The notes: a model not told the origin generated them from the sequence alone. A stretch of 51,096 bases of DNA from an uncultured Dorea sp. (GCA_900543415.1 UQRE01000016.1:1-51096); one strand, 5' to 3'. Positions 26,262 through 36,248 are shown, counted from the first letter of the stretch. Made by a program: numbers and translations.

Positions 26262-26354
26262 ATATATAAAGTCCTTTCGATAATGAAATTAGTCCGGTTC
26301 TTAACGGTAAACAAGACAAGTTAGATTATAGCGGTAAGGAAATAGGAAAGCAAG

Positions 26355-26384
26355 TTGTTTTAGAAGTTGCTTCTATGTTACAAT
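26355..26384 (+). promoter_or_regulatory. Promoter of the HD-domain gene
   Basis: TTGTTT, 18-bp spacer, TACAAT. Confidence 0.5.
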
Positions 26385-26418
26385 AAAATTTGGAAAGAGA
26401 GATAGGAGGAAATAGAAA

Positions 26419-26982
26419 ATGAACAGAGAGCAGGCACATGAGATTTTGATGAAATATATGAAGGGTGAAAATTATATTGTCCACTCTTATGCGGTAGAGG
26501 CGATTATGAAAGGTCTTGCCAAAAGACTTGCGCCGGGAGAAGAAGAATATTGGGGAATCGCAGGACTTCTTCATGATTTGGATGAAGAACAGTGCGACTG
26601 GCAGAATGATATGAGTGTACATGGACCTACGTCCGTAGAAATTCTGAAAAAAGAAGGTATTGATGATCCGGTGCTTTTCGAAGCAATCAAGGCACACAAT
26701 CCTAAATGTGGAAAGAAGGCGAAGACGAAGATTGAATATGCGCTTCTGGCAGCAGATCCGATGAGTGGTTTTGTGAAAGCAGTTGCTCAGATTTACCCGG
26801 ATAAGAAAATTGCAAGTGTGAAACATAAATCTGTGATGAAGCGTTTTAATGAGATGCGTTTTGCTGCGGGAGCGAACAGAGATTATATGGAGGCAATTGA
26901 ATTTACAGGATTAAGCCTGGATGATCTTATTGATGTTGCACTGGAAGAGATGGGAGCGATCGCAGATACACTGGGATTGTAA
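26419..26982 (+). CDS. HD-domain (HDIG) protein
   Basis: 187 residues with HSYAVEAIMKGL, the GLLHDLDEEQ metal-binding HD and IKAHNPKCG, matching the short HDIG hydrolase family. The substrate is unknown; relatives are nucleotide or phosphate-ester hydrolases. It is followed 19 bases later by a nucleotidyltransferase, so the two are probably cotranscribed. Confidence 0.8.
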   Translation: MNREQAHEILMKYMKGENYIVHSYAVEAIMKGLAKRLAPGEEEYWGIAGLLHDLDEEQCDWQNDMSVHGPTSVEILKKEGIDDPVLFEAIKAHNPKCGKKAKTKIEYALLAADPMSGFVKAVAQIYPDKKIASVKHKSVMKRFNEMRFAAGANRDYMEAIEFTGLSLDDLIDVALEEMGAIADTLGL

Positions 26983-27001
26983 GAGATAGGAGGAAGAACA
27001 A

Positions 27002-27919
27002 ATGAAAACCACATTGGTAATTCTGGCGGCCGGGATCGGCTCCAGATACGGAGCGGGACTCAAACAGCTTGCAAAGATGGGACCCAACGGAGAGATTATT
27101 ATGGATTATTCTATCTATGATGCGAAAGAAGCCGGTTTTGACAAAGTTGTCTTCATTATCCGCAAGGATATTGAAGAAGAATTCAAGGCGGTGATCGGTG
27201 ACCGCATTGCTAAAGAGATGGAAGTTGCCTATGTATATCAGGAGATTTCCGATGTTCCATGTAAGTATCAGATGCTTGCAGAACAGAGGCAGAAGCCGTG
27301 GGGAACCGGTCAGGCGGTACTGTGCTGTAAAGATGTGGTGAAAGAACCGTTCGTTGTGATCAATGCGGATGATTATTATGGAAAAGAAGCATTTGTGAAG
27401 CTGCATGATTTCCTTGTATCTGAAGAAAAGACGGAGGAAGAATTGTCAATGGCAATGGCAGGGTTCCTTCTTGATCATACGCTGAGCGCCAATGGAACAG
27501 TGACAAGAGGCGTCTGCATAACCGAAGGAGAACAGCTTACCCGTGTTGTGGAAACTTACGGTATTAAAGAAGAGGACGGAGTGATCGTCTGCGACGACCC
27601 GGAGGTTGCAAAATGGATTCATCATGGTGAAAGAGTGTCGATGAATATGTGGGCGGCTCCGGCAGCGTTCATTGATAAACTGGAAGCGGGGTTTGCAGAA
27701 TTTCTGGAAAGCCTTAACGGAGAAGCGGGAAAAAGAGAGTATCTGCTCCCGACCATTGTGGATCAGATGATTCAAAATAAGACTGCAAGCGTAAAAGTGT
27801 TGGAGACACATGACCACTGGTTTGGAATTACATATCAGGAAGATAAAGAAGCGGTACAGAAGGAATTTGCAAGATTGATAGAAGAAGGCGTGTATCCGGA
27901 GAAACTGTGGGCGAAATAG
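27002..27919 (+). CDS. NTP-transferase family nucleotidyltransferase, second copy
   Basis: 305 residues, a clear paralogue of the enzyme at 16294-17220: the same VILAAGIGSRYGAGLKQ loop, the PWGTGQAVL and INADDYYG motifs, and a similar ending (YPEKLW). It is outside the GNB/LNB island, paired with the HD-domain gene. It could be the housekeeping copy from which the island copy derives, or the reverse. Substrate unproved. Confidence 0.85.
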   Translation: MKTTLVILAAGIGSRYGAGLKQLAKMGPNGEIIMDYSIYDAKEAGFDKVVFIIRKDIEEEFKAVIGDRIAKEMEVAYVYQEISDVPCKYQMLAEQRQKPWGTGQAVLCCKDVVKEPFVVINADDYYGKEAFVKLHDFLVSEEKTEEELSMAMAGFLLDHTLSANGTVTRGVCITEGEQLTRVVETYGIKEEDGVIVCDDPEVAKWIHHGERVSMNMWAAPAAFIDKLEAGFAEFLESLNGEAGKREYLLPTIVDQMIQNKTASVKVLETHDHWFGITYQEDKEAVQKEFARLIEEGVYPEKLWAK

Positions 27920-27932
27920 AGAAATAGAGAAA

Positions 27933-27961
27933 GAAAACAGCCAGAGAATGGCTGTTTTTTG
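27933..27961 (+). terminator. Terminator after the nucleotidyltransferase
   Basis: AAAACAGCCA/TGGCTGTTTT stem with a run of T's. Confidence 0.85.
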
Positions 27962-28011
27962 TTGTGACCGTATTTTCTTTTGGTGTTCCGCCAAAATTCC
28001 AATAAAATCCC

Positions 28012-28040
28012 TTGACAACGCCGAAAATTCGTAATAAACT
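28012..28040 (+). promoter_or_regulatory. Promoter of the str operon
   Basis: TTGACA, 17-bp spacer, TAAACT. The leader to rpsL is about 85 bases and holds a small TGCAT/ATGCA hairpin. Confidence 0.7.
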
Positions 28041-28131
28041 AAATGAGTGTGCATGGAAATGCATTGTATTTTCGTGCGCCAATATCTATGCAATGAAAAG
28101 CAGCTTATTAAAATCGTAGGAGGTGAAAAGA

Positions 28132-28554
28132 ATGCCAACATTCAACCAGTTAGTGAAAAAAGGACGTCAGACATCTGTAAAGAAGTCTACAGCTCCGGCA
28201 CTTCAGAAAAGTTACAATTCTTTGAGAAAGAAAAGCACAGATACTTCTTCTCCACAGAAGAGAGGTGTGTGTACTGCTGTTAAGACTGCTACACCAAAGA
28301 AGCCTAACTCAGCTCTTAGAAAAATCGCCAGAGTTCGTCTGTCTAACGGAATCGAAGTAACAAGCTATATCCCAGGTGAAGGTCACAACCTTCAGGAGCA
28401 TAGTGTTGTCCTGATCCGTGGAGGAAGAGTAAAAGACCTTCCAGGTACACGTTACCACATCGTTCGTGGAACACTTGACACAGCAGGTGTTGCAAAGAGA
28501 AGACAGGCTCGTTCTAAATACGGTGCTAAGAGACCAAAAGACGCTAAGAAGTAA
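28132..28554 (+). CDS. rpsL: 30S ribosomal protein S12
   Basis: 140 residues. Starts MPTFNQLVKKGR behind AGGAGGTG. The decoding-site loops TPKKPNSALRK and GGRVKDLPG keep the lysines found in streptomycin-sensitive forms. First gene of the str operon. Confidence 0.99.
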   Translation: MPTFNQLVKKGRQTSVKKSTAPALQKSYNSLRKKSTDTSSPQKRGVCTAVKTATPKKPNSALRKIARVRLSNGIEVTSYIPGEGHNLQEHSVVLIRGGRVKDLPGTRYHIVRGTLDTAGVAKRRQARSKYGAKRPKDAKK

Positions 28555-28742
28555 AAAGCGTATAAGAGCAACAGTTCTTCTATAAGGAGAACTGCAGAAT
28601 AGGAATATTCACAAACAGAACTATGATGAAGTAAGCTGCAAGGTATATAAAATATGTATGCCCGCTGCACTACACTGTATCATTAGAAAGACACATGTGA
28701 GTACCGATGAATTAAATTAAGATATTTAAGGAGGGAAGAACC

Positions 28743-29213
28743 GTGCCACGTAAAGGACATACTCAGAAAAGAGACGTATTAGCGGATCCATTATACAACA
28801 ACAAAGTGGTTACAAAGCTTATCAACAACATTATGCTTGATGGTAAGAAAGGTGTAGCTCAGAAAATTGTATATGGAGCATTTGAAAGAATCGCTGAAAA
28901 ATCCGACAAGCCTGCAATCGAAGTATTCGAAGAGGCTATGAATAACATTATGCCAGTACTTGAGGTAAAGGCAAGACGTATCGGTGGTGCAACATACCAG
29001 GTACCGATCGAGGTTAGAGCTGACAGAAGACAGGCTCTGGCGCTTCGCTGGTTAACATTGTATTCTCGTAAAAGAGGAGAGAAGACAATGGAAGAAAGAC
29101 TGGCTAACGAGCTTATGGATGCTGCAAACAACACAGGCGCATCTGTGAAGAAGAAAGAAGACATGCACAAAATGGCAGAAGCAAACAAAGCATTTGCTCA
29201 CTACCGTTTCTAA
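28743..29213 (+). CDS. rpsG: 30S ribosomal protein S7
   Basis: 156 residues, GTG start behind AAGGAGGG. Standard S7 motifs (PRKGHTQKRDVLADPLYN, RRIGGATYQVPIEV). The 188-base gap after rpsL is long for this operon and holds a CAGTTCT/AGAACTG hairpin near 28571-28595, which might take part in ribosomal-protein feedback. Confidence 0.99.
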   Translation: MPRKGHTQKRDVLADPLYNNKVVTKLINNIMLDGKKGVAQKIVYGAFERIAEKSDKPAIEVFEEAMNNIMPVLEVKARRIGGATYQVPIEVRADRRQALALRWLTLYSRKRGEKTMEERLANELMDAANNTGASVKKKEDMHKMAEANKAFAHYRF

Positions 29214-29230
29214 ATTATTAGGAGGCAATA

Positions 29231-31348
29231 ATGGCTGGAAGAGAATACCCATTAGAGAGAACAAGAAATATCGGTATTATGGCGCATATCGATGCTGGTA
29301 AAACTACCACAACCGAGCGTATTCTTTACTATACCGGTGTTAACCACAAAATTGGTGATACTCATGAAGGTACTGCTACTATGGACTGGATGGCTCAGGA
29401 GCAGGAAAGAGGTATCACGATTACTTCCGCTGCTACAACATGTCACTGGACATTGCAGGAAAACTGCAAGCCGAAAGCAGGAGCTTTAGAGCACCGTATC
29501 AACATCATTGATACACCGGGACACGTTGACTTTACAGTAGAAGTAGAGCGTTCACTTCGTGTACTCGACGGCGCAGTAGGTGTATTTTGTGCTAAGGGTG
29601 GAGTTGAACCACAGTCAGAAAACGTATGGCGTCAGGCTGACACATATAACGTACCAAGAATAGCGTTCATCAACAAGATGGATATCCTGGGCGCTAACTT
29701 CTATGGTGCAGTAGAACAGATAAAAACAAGATTAGGTAAAAATGCAATCTGCATTCAGCTTCCAATCGGTAAAGAAGATGAATTCAAAGGAATCATCGAC
29801 CTGTTTGAAATGAAAGCCTACATCTACAATGATGATAAGGGTGATGACATTTCTATTACAGACATCCCGGCTGATATGGAAGAAGACGCAGAGCTTTACC
29901 GTACAGAGTTAGTTGAGAAGATCTGCGAATTAGACGACGATCTTATGATGGCTTACTTAGAGGGTGAAGAACCTTCTGTTGATGAGCTGAAAGCAGCATT
30001 GAGAAAAGCAACTTGTGAATGTGAAGCAGTACCGGTTTGCTGTGGTACCGCTTACAGAAACAAAGGTGTACAGAAGCTTCTCGATGCAGTTGTTGAGTTT
30101 ATGCCATCACCACTTGACATCCCACCAATCGAGGGTGTTGACGGAGATGGGAATGATACAGTAAGACATTCTTCTGATGACGAGCCGTTCTCAGCACTTG
30201 CATTTAAGATTATGACAGACCCATTCGTAGGTAAACTTGCATACTTCAGAGTTTACTCCGGTACAATGAACGCAGGTTCTTATGTACTGAATGCTACAAA
30301 GGGTAAAAAAGAGCGTGTAGGACGTATCCTTCAGATGCACGCAAATAAGAGAGAAGAGCTTGATAAAGTATATTCCGGAGATATCGCAGCAGCGATCGGA
30401 TTCAAGTTCACATCTACAGGTGATACACTCTGTGACGAGCAGCATCCTGTAATTCTTGAGTCTATGGAATTCCCAGAGCCGGTTATCGAGCTTGCAATCG
30501 AGCCTAAGACAAAAGCTTCCCAGGGTAAACTTGGTGAATCTCTTGCAAAACTGGCAGAAGAAGACCCGACATTCCGTGCACATACTGATCAGGAAACAGG
30601 TCAGACCATCATCGCAGGAATGGGTGAGCTTCACCTTGAAATCATCGTAGACAGACTTCTTCGTGAGTTTAAGGTAGAGGCTAACGTAGGAGCTCCACAG
30701 GTTGCATACAAAGAAGCGTTTACAAAAGCGGTTGACGTTGACAGTAAATACGCAAAACAGTCTGGTGGACGTGGACAGTACGGACACTGTAAAGTTAAAT
30801 TTGAGCCAATGGACATCAACGGTGAAGAGACATTCAAGTTCGAGTCTACTGTAGTCGGAGGAGCAATTCCGAAGGAATACATCCCGAAGGTTGGAGAAGG
30901 TATCGAAGAAGCTATGAAGTCTGGTATCCTTGGTGGATTCCCGGTAGTTGGTGTTAAGGCTAACGTATATGATGGATCTTACCATGAGGTCGACTCTTCA
31001 GAAATGGCATTCCACATTGCCGGATCTCTGGCATTCAAAGATGCTATGAAGAAAGCTGCTCCGGTTCTTTGTGAGCCAATCATGAAGGTTGAAGTAACTA
31101 TGCCGGAAGAGTACATGGGAGATGTTATCGGTGATATCAACTCTCGTCGTGGACGTATTGAAGGTATGGATGATCTTGGCGGCGGTAAGATCGTACGTGG
31201 ATATGTTCCGTTGTCAGAAATGTTCGGATACTCTACAGATCTTCGTTCCAGAACACAGGGACGTGGTAACTACTCAATGTTCTTCGAGAAATATGAGCCG
31301 GTTCCGAAATCTGTACAGGAAAAAGTATTATCCGGTAAAAATGATTAA
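29231..31348 (+). CDS. fusA: Elongation factor G
   Basis: 705 residues. GTPase motifs AHIDAGKTTTTERIL, DTPGHVDF and NKMD, then domains II-V. Catalyses ribosomal translocation. It follows rpsG by 17 bases and is highly codon-optimised. Confidence 0.99.
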   Translation: MAGREYPLERTRNIGIMAHIDAGKTTTTERILYYTGVNHKIGDTHEGTATMDWMAQEQERGITITSAATTCHWTLQENCKPKAGALEHRINIIDTPGHVDFTVEVERSLRVLDGAVGVFCAKGGVEPQSENVWRQADTYNVPRIAFINKMDILGANFYGAVEQIKTRLGKNAICIQLPIGKEDEFKGIIDLFEMKAYIYNDDKGDDISITDIPADMEEDAELYRTELVEKICELDDDLMMAYLEGEEPSVDELKAALRKATCECEAVPVCCGTAYRNKGVQKLLDAVVEFMPSPLDIPPIEGVDGDGNDTVRHSSDDEPFSALAFKIMTDPFVGKLAYFRVYSGTMNAGSYVLNATKGKKERVGRILQMHANKREELDKVYSGDIAAAIGFKFTSTGDTLCDEQHPVILESMEFPEPVIELAIEPKTKASQGKLGESLAKLAEEDPTFRAHTDQETGQTIIAGMGELHLEIIVDRLLREFKVEANVGAPQVAYKEAFTKAVDVDSKYAKQSGGRGQYGHCKVKFEPMDINGEETFKFESTVVGGAIPKEYIPKVGEGIEEAMKSGILGGFPVVGVKANVYDGSYHEVDSSEMAFHIAGSLAFKDAMKKAAPVLCEPIMKVEVTMPEEYMGDVIGDINSRRGRIEGMDDLGGGKIVRGYVPLSEMFGYSTDLRSRTQGRGNYSMFFEKYEPVPKSVQEKVLSGKND

Positions 31349-31365
31349 TTAAATACGAAAAAGGC

Positions 31366-31394
31366 TTGAAAAACTGCATGATTTGAAATATAAT
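31366..31394 (+). promoter_or_regulatory. Internal promoter of tuf
   Basis: TTGAAA, 17-bp spacer, TATAAT in the 120-base gap after fusA. Confidence 0.75.
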
Positions 31395-31468
31395 CAGAGA
31401 TAGCCGAGTAAATCGTAAATTATTTAAAAATGCCTGAAAAAGGCGGTATAATAAGGAGGATATTCAAA

Positions 31469-32662
31469 ATGGCAAAGGCTAAATTTGAAAGAAACAAACC
31501 ACATTGTAATATTGGTACAATCGGTCACGTTGACCACGGTAAAACAACTACAACAGCTGCTATCACAAAAGTATTAGCTGAAAGAGTTGCAGGAAACGTT
31601 AAAGTAGACTTCGAAAACATCGATAAAGCTCCAGAAGAGAGAGAGCGTGGAATCACAATTTCTACAGCTCACGTTGAGTACGAGACAGAGAAACGTCACT
31701 ACGCTCACGTAGACTGCCCAGGACATGCTGACTACGTTAAGAACATGATCACAGGTGCTGCTCAGATGGATGGTGCTATCCTTGTTGTAGCTGCTACTGA
31801 TGGTGTTATGGCTCAGACAAGAGAGCACATCCTGCTTTCTCGTCAGGTAGGTGTTCCTTACATCGTAGTATTCATGAACAAATGTGATATGGTTGACGAT
31901 GAAGAACTTCTTGAATTAGTAGAAATGGAAATTCGTGAACTTCTTGACGAGTACGAGTTCCCAGGTGATGATACACCGGTTGTTCAGGGTTCTGCTCTTA
32001 TGGCTCTTGAAGATCCAAACGGACCATGGGGAGACAAGATCATGGAACTTATGGATGCTGTTGACAGCTACATTCCAGATCCAGAGCGTGCTACAGATAA
32101 GCCATTCCTTATGCCTATCGAGGACGTATTCTCTATCACAGGACGTGGAACAGTTGCTACTGGTAGAGTAGAGCGTGGTGTTCTTCACGTAAATGATGAA
32201 GTAGAAATCGTTGGTATTCACGAAGAGACAAGAAAAACTGTTGTAACAGGTGTTGAGATGTTCCGTAAGCTTCTTGATGAGGCTCAGGCTGGAGATAACA
32301 TCGGTGCTCTTCTTCGTGGTGTTCAGAGAACAGAGGTCGAAAGAGGACAGGTTCTTGTTAAACCAGGTTCTGTAAACTGTCACAAGAAATTTACAGCACA
32401 GGTTTACGTATTAACAAAAGACGAAGGTGGACGTCATACTCCATTCTTCAATAACTACCGTCCACAGTTCTACTTCAGAACAACAGACGTAACAGGTGTA
32501 TGTAACCTTCCAGAAGGTGTTGAAATGTGTATGCCTGGTGACCACATCGAGATGACAGCTGAACTGATTCACCCAGTAGCTATGGAAGAGGGACTTCGTT
32601 TCGCTATCCGTGAAGGTGGACGTACAGTAGGATCTGGTGTTGTTAAAGACATCATCGAGTAA
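31469..32662 (+). CDS. tuf: Elongation factor Tu
   Basis: 397 residues. GHVDHGKTTTTAAIT, DCPGHADY and NKCD GTPase motifs. The start is ATG 31469 behind AAGGAGG, not the in-frame ATG at 31430. Strong codon bias. It delivers aminoacyl-tRNA to the ribosome. Confidence 0.99.
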   Translation: MAKAKFERNKPHCNIGTIGHVDHGKTTTTAAITKVLAERVAGNVKVDFENIDKAPEERERGITISTAHVEYETEKRHYAHVDCPGHADYVKNMITGAAQMDGAILVVAATDGVMAQTREHILLSRQVGVPYIVVFMNKCDMVDDEELLELVEMEIRELLDEYEFPGDDTPVVQGSALMALEDPNGPWGDKIMELMDAVDSYIPDPERATDKPFLMPIEDVFSITGRGTVATGRVERGVLHVNDEVEIVGIHEETRKTVVTGVEMFRKLLDEAQAGDNIGALLRGVQRTEVERGQVLVKPGSVNCHKKFTAQVYVLTKDEGGRHTPFFNNYRPQFYFRTTDVTGVCNLPEGVEMCMPGDHIEMTAELIHPVAMEEGLRFAIREGGRTVGSGVVKDIIE

Positions 32663-32688
32663 TTTGAATATCATAATGTATGTTTTAA

Positions 32689-32717
32689 AGAGACTTCTGT
32701 TTACAGAAGTCTCTTTT
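32689..32717 (+). terminator. Terminator of the str operon
   Basis: AGAGACTTCTG/CAGAAGTCTCT stem followed by TTTTT. Confidence 0.9.
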
Positions 32718-32789
32718 TAGATGGTTCTACAATGAATGTGTGTGGGTTGTGGCTTAAACCCGCAGTTCCTATATTGTTGGGGATATATA

Positions 32790-32834
32790 AATGAATAAGG
32801 GAGAGGGCTTTATTAACCCTCTCCCTTATTCATT
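32790..32834. terminator. Perfect hairpin at the 3' end of the DUF5107 gene
   Basis: AATGAATAAGGGAGAGGG and its complement give an 18-bp stem whose edge touches the stop codon of the minus-strand gene. Probably its terminator, although the T-run on the minus strand is weak. Confidence 0.65.
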
Positions 32835-35800
32835 AAATCATCATCATATGCTGGATTGCCCCCTGATATCCAGGTTGTTCTTTTAAGATTTCCTGTAATT
32901 CATTTTCTGCTTTTGCATATTCTTTCAATCCGATATACGCCAATCCCATTAAGTAATGACAGTAGGTATCGTTTTGATCTTGAATATTGCTTGGGAACAC
33001 TTCAATCTCCGGAAGCGATACTGCAAAGTAATCATATTCAACTTTGTCGAACAGGTGCTTTTGTCCGAAGGAAAGAAGCTGGTGATAGCATTTTCTTGCT
33101 GCATTTGTATTGCCCAGTTTTTCATTCGCAAAGCCTTGATACAAGATCGTGTCGGAGGGCTGGTCGTTGTAATAAAGAACGCTTCCGGGTTCGTCCAGTC
33201 CGACAGAGGCCGCAAGATAATGAGCGGTAGCAGCTTCTTTGTTGCCGGTTTCTTCATAAGCGACTCCAAGATAGTAATCAGCAATATTATCCTGTACATT
33301 CGGAAGTTTCCCTTCGCCAAGGTTCTGTGGATAAGTTTTGGTTGCTTCCAATAATTCAATTGCTTCATCATACTGTTTTTTGTTCAGAAGCAGGAGCGCC
33401 TTTTGGGTTAATGCGTAGCGGTACTGCGCGCTTACCTTTCCTTCTCCGCCCTCCCAAGGATGGAACTGGTGGGTAGTCAGGCAATCCAGTGCCTTTTCAT
33501 ACTGACCGGTGTTGTTGAGAAGCGTAATGTATTCAAGATATAATGCATCCCGGTAAGTAACCAGATCAATGTGTGCTTTTAAAACCTTCAGGCGGTCTTC
33601 ATTGGAATAACCTGCCTTTGCACAAAGCTGGTCGTATTCCAGAAGAAAACGAGAATAGTCAGGGTCAAGCTCAACAGCACGTTTCATAGCAGGAAGTGCT
33701 TTGCTAATGTCATGTTCTTTATTGTAGTAAGCAATCGCAAGGTTACGGTAGCTCATTGCGAAAGATGGTTCTTCCTCAGTGGAGGTAAGCCAGTGCTTAA
33801 TTGCCTTTTTGTTTTGCTTTTTGTCATAAAGAAGACAACCTAAGTAGTAATGAGCGCGAGGCGCTTTTTCCAATACTCGGATTGCGCTTTCCAGAATCAG
33901 TACTTCTTCTGTTCGATTCGGGAAACAGCAGGAATAATCGGAAGCTTCGCCAAGGTTGTGCGCTTCTTTTGCACTTTCAACCTCTCCCAGCAATTCGTAA
34001 ATATAGCCTTTGTAATAGCCGCTCATAGGAGATTCGGTATCGCAGGAGTTGAGGATAAATAAAGCATCTTTGTAGAATCCTGCTTTTGCGTAATCGAGAG
34101 CCAGTTCCAAGTAATTGTGAGCAGGTTCTCGCATTGTCCGTTTCCAATTATCAGAATCAGAAGAAGCAATGGAGATTTCATAACGAATGCCCATATCCAG
34201 TGGATCAATACGTTTGCTTTCTTCAAGGAAAGCACTGCTGTCCTGTCCGAGTGTGCGGAGAATGGTAGCCTTTAAAGTACGGGCCTTCATATTGTGCCAG
34301 TTTCGGATCATAGATTCATCAATAAATTTTAACGCATCTTTGTAATTACCGCGCCTGCAAGAGAGTGCGGCTAACCAGTAGAAGCCGCTGCCCTGTGTCT
34401 CGTAGCTCCATGTTGCTTTATAGAAAGCGTCATAAGCTTCATCAAGCTTTCCGGTCATCACAAGTGAAAGACCAAGATTGAAGTAACATTCTCCGTAGTA
34501 TGGATTTGGATTCTTCCATGTTTGTTTTTCAATGGCGGTCTTGAATAATTTAATTGCCTCTTCGAAATTACCGTGACGATATTGTAATAATCCGTAGCCG
34601 TTGTTCAGACGGATGTCGGAAGGATCTCTTTTCAAACCTTCCAAATAGTAATCGTCAGGAGAGAATGTGGCATGTCGGTATTGCTCTAAGTGAAGAGCTC
34701 CAAGATACAATTCCTCTGTTGATTTTAATTCAGATGGAGGAAGCAGAGGATCTGCCGGATCAGGAGTTGCCTCTAATTGTTCTTCGACCACTGTATAGGA
34801 CACCAGTATGTTTCCATGTACGTCAGTAATCACCAGTGTACAGCCGATTAAGCTGTCAAGTTCCGTTGCGAAAGCTGCGTCATAGATTTCGGTAGGTGAA
34901 AGGTCTGCCTGATCTGCAAATAAGATTTTATCGTTTTTGCAGAGCTTAATCTGACACTGTGGAAATACACCGGAAGCATACGCTTTGATGATGCAGTTGT
35001 GACCTTCAAGCTCTAAGTTGACAGAAGCATCTTTCGTTGCGTTTTTTACTCGACCTACATGTTTATAAGGTATGAAATATTGTGTAAATGTTTTTTCCTC
35101 ATAAGGCTTCAGCCATGTGAAATCAGGCTGATTATCTGCGTATACGCCGGTCATTAATTCGATATACGGTCCATCTTCGTCTGTAAGATTGCGGTCCCAT
35201 GCTTGACCGAAGTCGCTGTTTCCCCATGTCCATTGTTTTTTGCCGGGAGAAATATGGTGATCTGCTACATGGAGAAGACCGGCATCCAGTTTTTCGTCAT
35301 AGTTGCCGATAAAATCATAATCAGAATGAGCGGCCATATAAGAGGTAGGTACTTTAATATTCCGATAGCAGGAGATGTCGACACCTGCGGAATAATCATA
35401 TTTGTAATATTCGCCTGTTGCGATCGGGAAAGTAGAAACTGCTCGTTTTCCGTGGTCCATGACTGCATGGACATCCGGTGGGAATACAGAATATGTATTG
35501 TCATTTACTGGAACAGCAGGGTTTGCCCACCAGAGGAAAGTCTGAGGGGTGTCTGTACGGTTGAAAAGCTGTCCTTTGATCTCAATATAAGCTTTGTCTG
35601 GATAAAGTGTGAAGGACGCCATTCCTTTTGTTCCGTACATTTTATCGATTTCGCTTACGTATACCGTAGAAGAACCATCTTCGTGTTCTTCAAAATAAAA
35701 GTCAACCGGAGAATAGGTGGATGGACGATGATGCTGCGGCCAGTTGAATTCGATTCCGCCGGAGATCCAAGGACCGGTAAGCCCTACAAGTGTCGGTTTG

Positions 35801-36102
35801 ATCACATGATTGTAATAGACGAAGTCGTAGTTATTAGTTTTGTCTAAGGCTCTCTGGATTCGTCCGCCTAATTCGGGGAGAATCATAACCAGAAGATAGT
35901 CATTCTCCATATAAATTGCATGATACTCCACATCTTCTTTTTCGTCAGAGATTTTCTCAGTTACAGGCATAGGGTAAACCTTTCCGGTACTGCCTTGATA
36001 AGCGCGGTTTTCGAGGAAAAGAGGACTCTTCTCCGGTGTAGCTGGTTTGTATGTTGGAAGGACGATCTGTTCTTCCCAGACGTGTACTTTGTTGTTTCCC
36101 AT
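32833..36102 (-). CDS. DUF5107-type domain plus TPR repeats, large cytoplasmic protein
   Basis: 1089 residues. The N-terminal ~400 form a galactose-mutarotase-like beta-sandwich of the DUF5107 type (LPELGGRIQRALDK, GPWISGGIEFNWPQHHRPSTY, FLWWANPAVPVN). A short beta domain follows, then from about 460 to the end at least ten tetratricopeptide repeats (for example NGYGLLQYRHGNFEEAIKL, YFNLGLSLVMTGKLDEAYDA). No signal peptide, so cytoplasmic. The first domain suggests carbohydrate recognition or catalysis; the TPRs suggest protein binding. It is divergent from an AraC regulator and belongs to the sugar locus to the right. The enzymatic role is not established from sequence. Confidence 0.8.
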   Translation of the reverse strand: MGNNKVHVWEEQIVLPTYKPATPEKSPLFLENRAYQGSTGKVYPMPVTEKISDEKEDVEYHAIYMENDYLLVMILPELGGRIQRALDKTNNYDFVYYNHVIKPTLVGLTGPWISGGIEFNWPQHHRPSTYSPVDFYFEEHEDGSSTVYVSEIDKMYGTKGMASFTLYPDKAYIEIKGQLFNRTDTPQTFLWWANPAVPVNDNTYSVFPPDVHAVMDHGKRAVSTFPIATGEYYKYDYSAGVDISCYRNIKVPTSYMAAHSDYDFIGNYDEKLDAGLLHVADHHISPGKKQWTWGNSDFGQAWDRNLTDEDGPYIELMTGVYADNQPDFTWLKPYEEKTFTQYFIPYKHVGRVKNATKDASVNLELEGHNCIIKAYASGVFPQCQIKLCKNDKILFADQADLSPTEIYDAAFATELDSLIGCTLVITDVHGNILVSYTVVEEQLEATPDPADPLLPPSELKSTEELYLGALHLEQYRHATFSPDDYYLEGLKRDPSDIRLNNGYGLLQYRHGNFEEAIKLFKTAIEKQTWKNPNPYYGECYFNLGLSLVMTGKLDEAYDAFYKATWSYETQGSGFYWLAALSCRRGNYKDALKFIDESMIRNWHNMKARTLKATILRTLGQDSSAFLEESKRIDPLDMGIRYEISIASSDSDNWKRTMREPAHNYLELALDYAKAGFYKDALFILNSCDTESPMSGYYKGYIYELLGEVESAKEAHNLGEASDYSCCFPNRTEEVLILESAIRVLEKAPRAHYYLGCLLYDKKQNKKAIKHWLTSTEEEPSFAMSYRNLAIAYYNKEHDISKALPAMKRAVELDPDYSRFLLEYDQLCAKAGYSNEDRLKVLKAHIDLVTYRDALYLEYITLLNNTGQYEKALDCLTTHQFHPWEGGEGKVSAQYRYALTQKALLLLNKKQYDEAIELLEATKTYPQNLGEGKLPNVQDNIADYYLGVAYEETGNKEAATAHYLAASVGLDEPGSVLYYNDQPSDTILYQGFANEKLGNTNAARKCYHQLLSFGQKHLFDKVEYDYFAVSLPEIEVFPSNIQDQNDTYCHYLMGLAYIGLKEYAKAENELQEILKEQPGYQGAIQHMMMI

Positions 36103-36235
36103 AATAAAAAACTCCTTTCTTATTTTATGTAATTGCCTGAGAATCCTTCATGGACAATTACTTTGTTCTTACTTTATTATCTGTAGTTAGAATAGCATAA
36201 GAACATGAGAGATAAAATGGCATATACCATATAAA

Positions 36236-36248
36236 GATGGACAATATT
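36236..36248 (+). promoter_or_regulatory. Operator candidate upstream of araC (left copy)
   Basis: GATGGACAATATT. An exact inverted copy lies at 37199-37211 downstream of the araC gene, and a partial copy (ATGGACAAT) at 36150-36158. CCATAT lies nearby on the left in both exact copies. Confidence 0.6.

Noticed and set aside
28555..28742. Possible riboswitch or S7 regulatory site between rpsL and rpsG
   Set aside because: Only one simple hairpin is visible; nothing matches a known regulatory RNA closely enough to call.
30191..30985. A 264-codon open frame antisense to fusA
   Set aside because: Codon bias of the highly expressed fusA frame produces long antisense frames; no ribosome site and no recognisable protein.
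35203..35847. A 214-codon plus-strand frame inside the DUF5107 gene
   Set aside because: Antisense shadow; the minus-strand frame has clear domain structure and a ribosome site.
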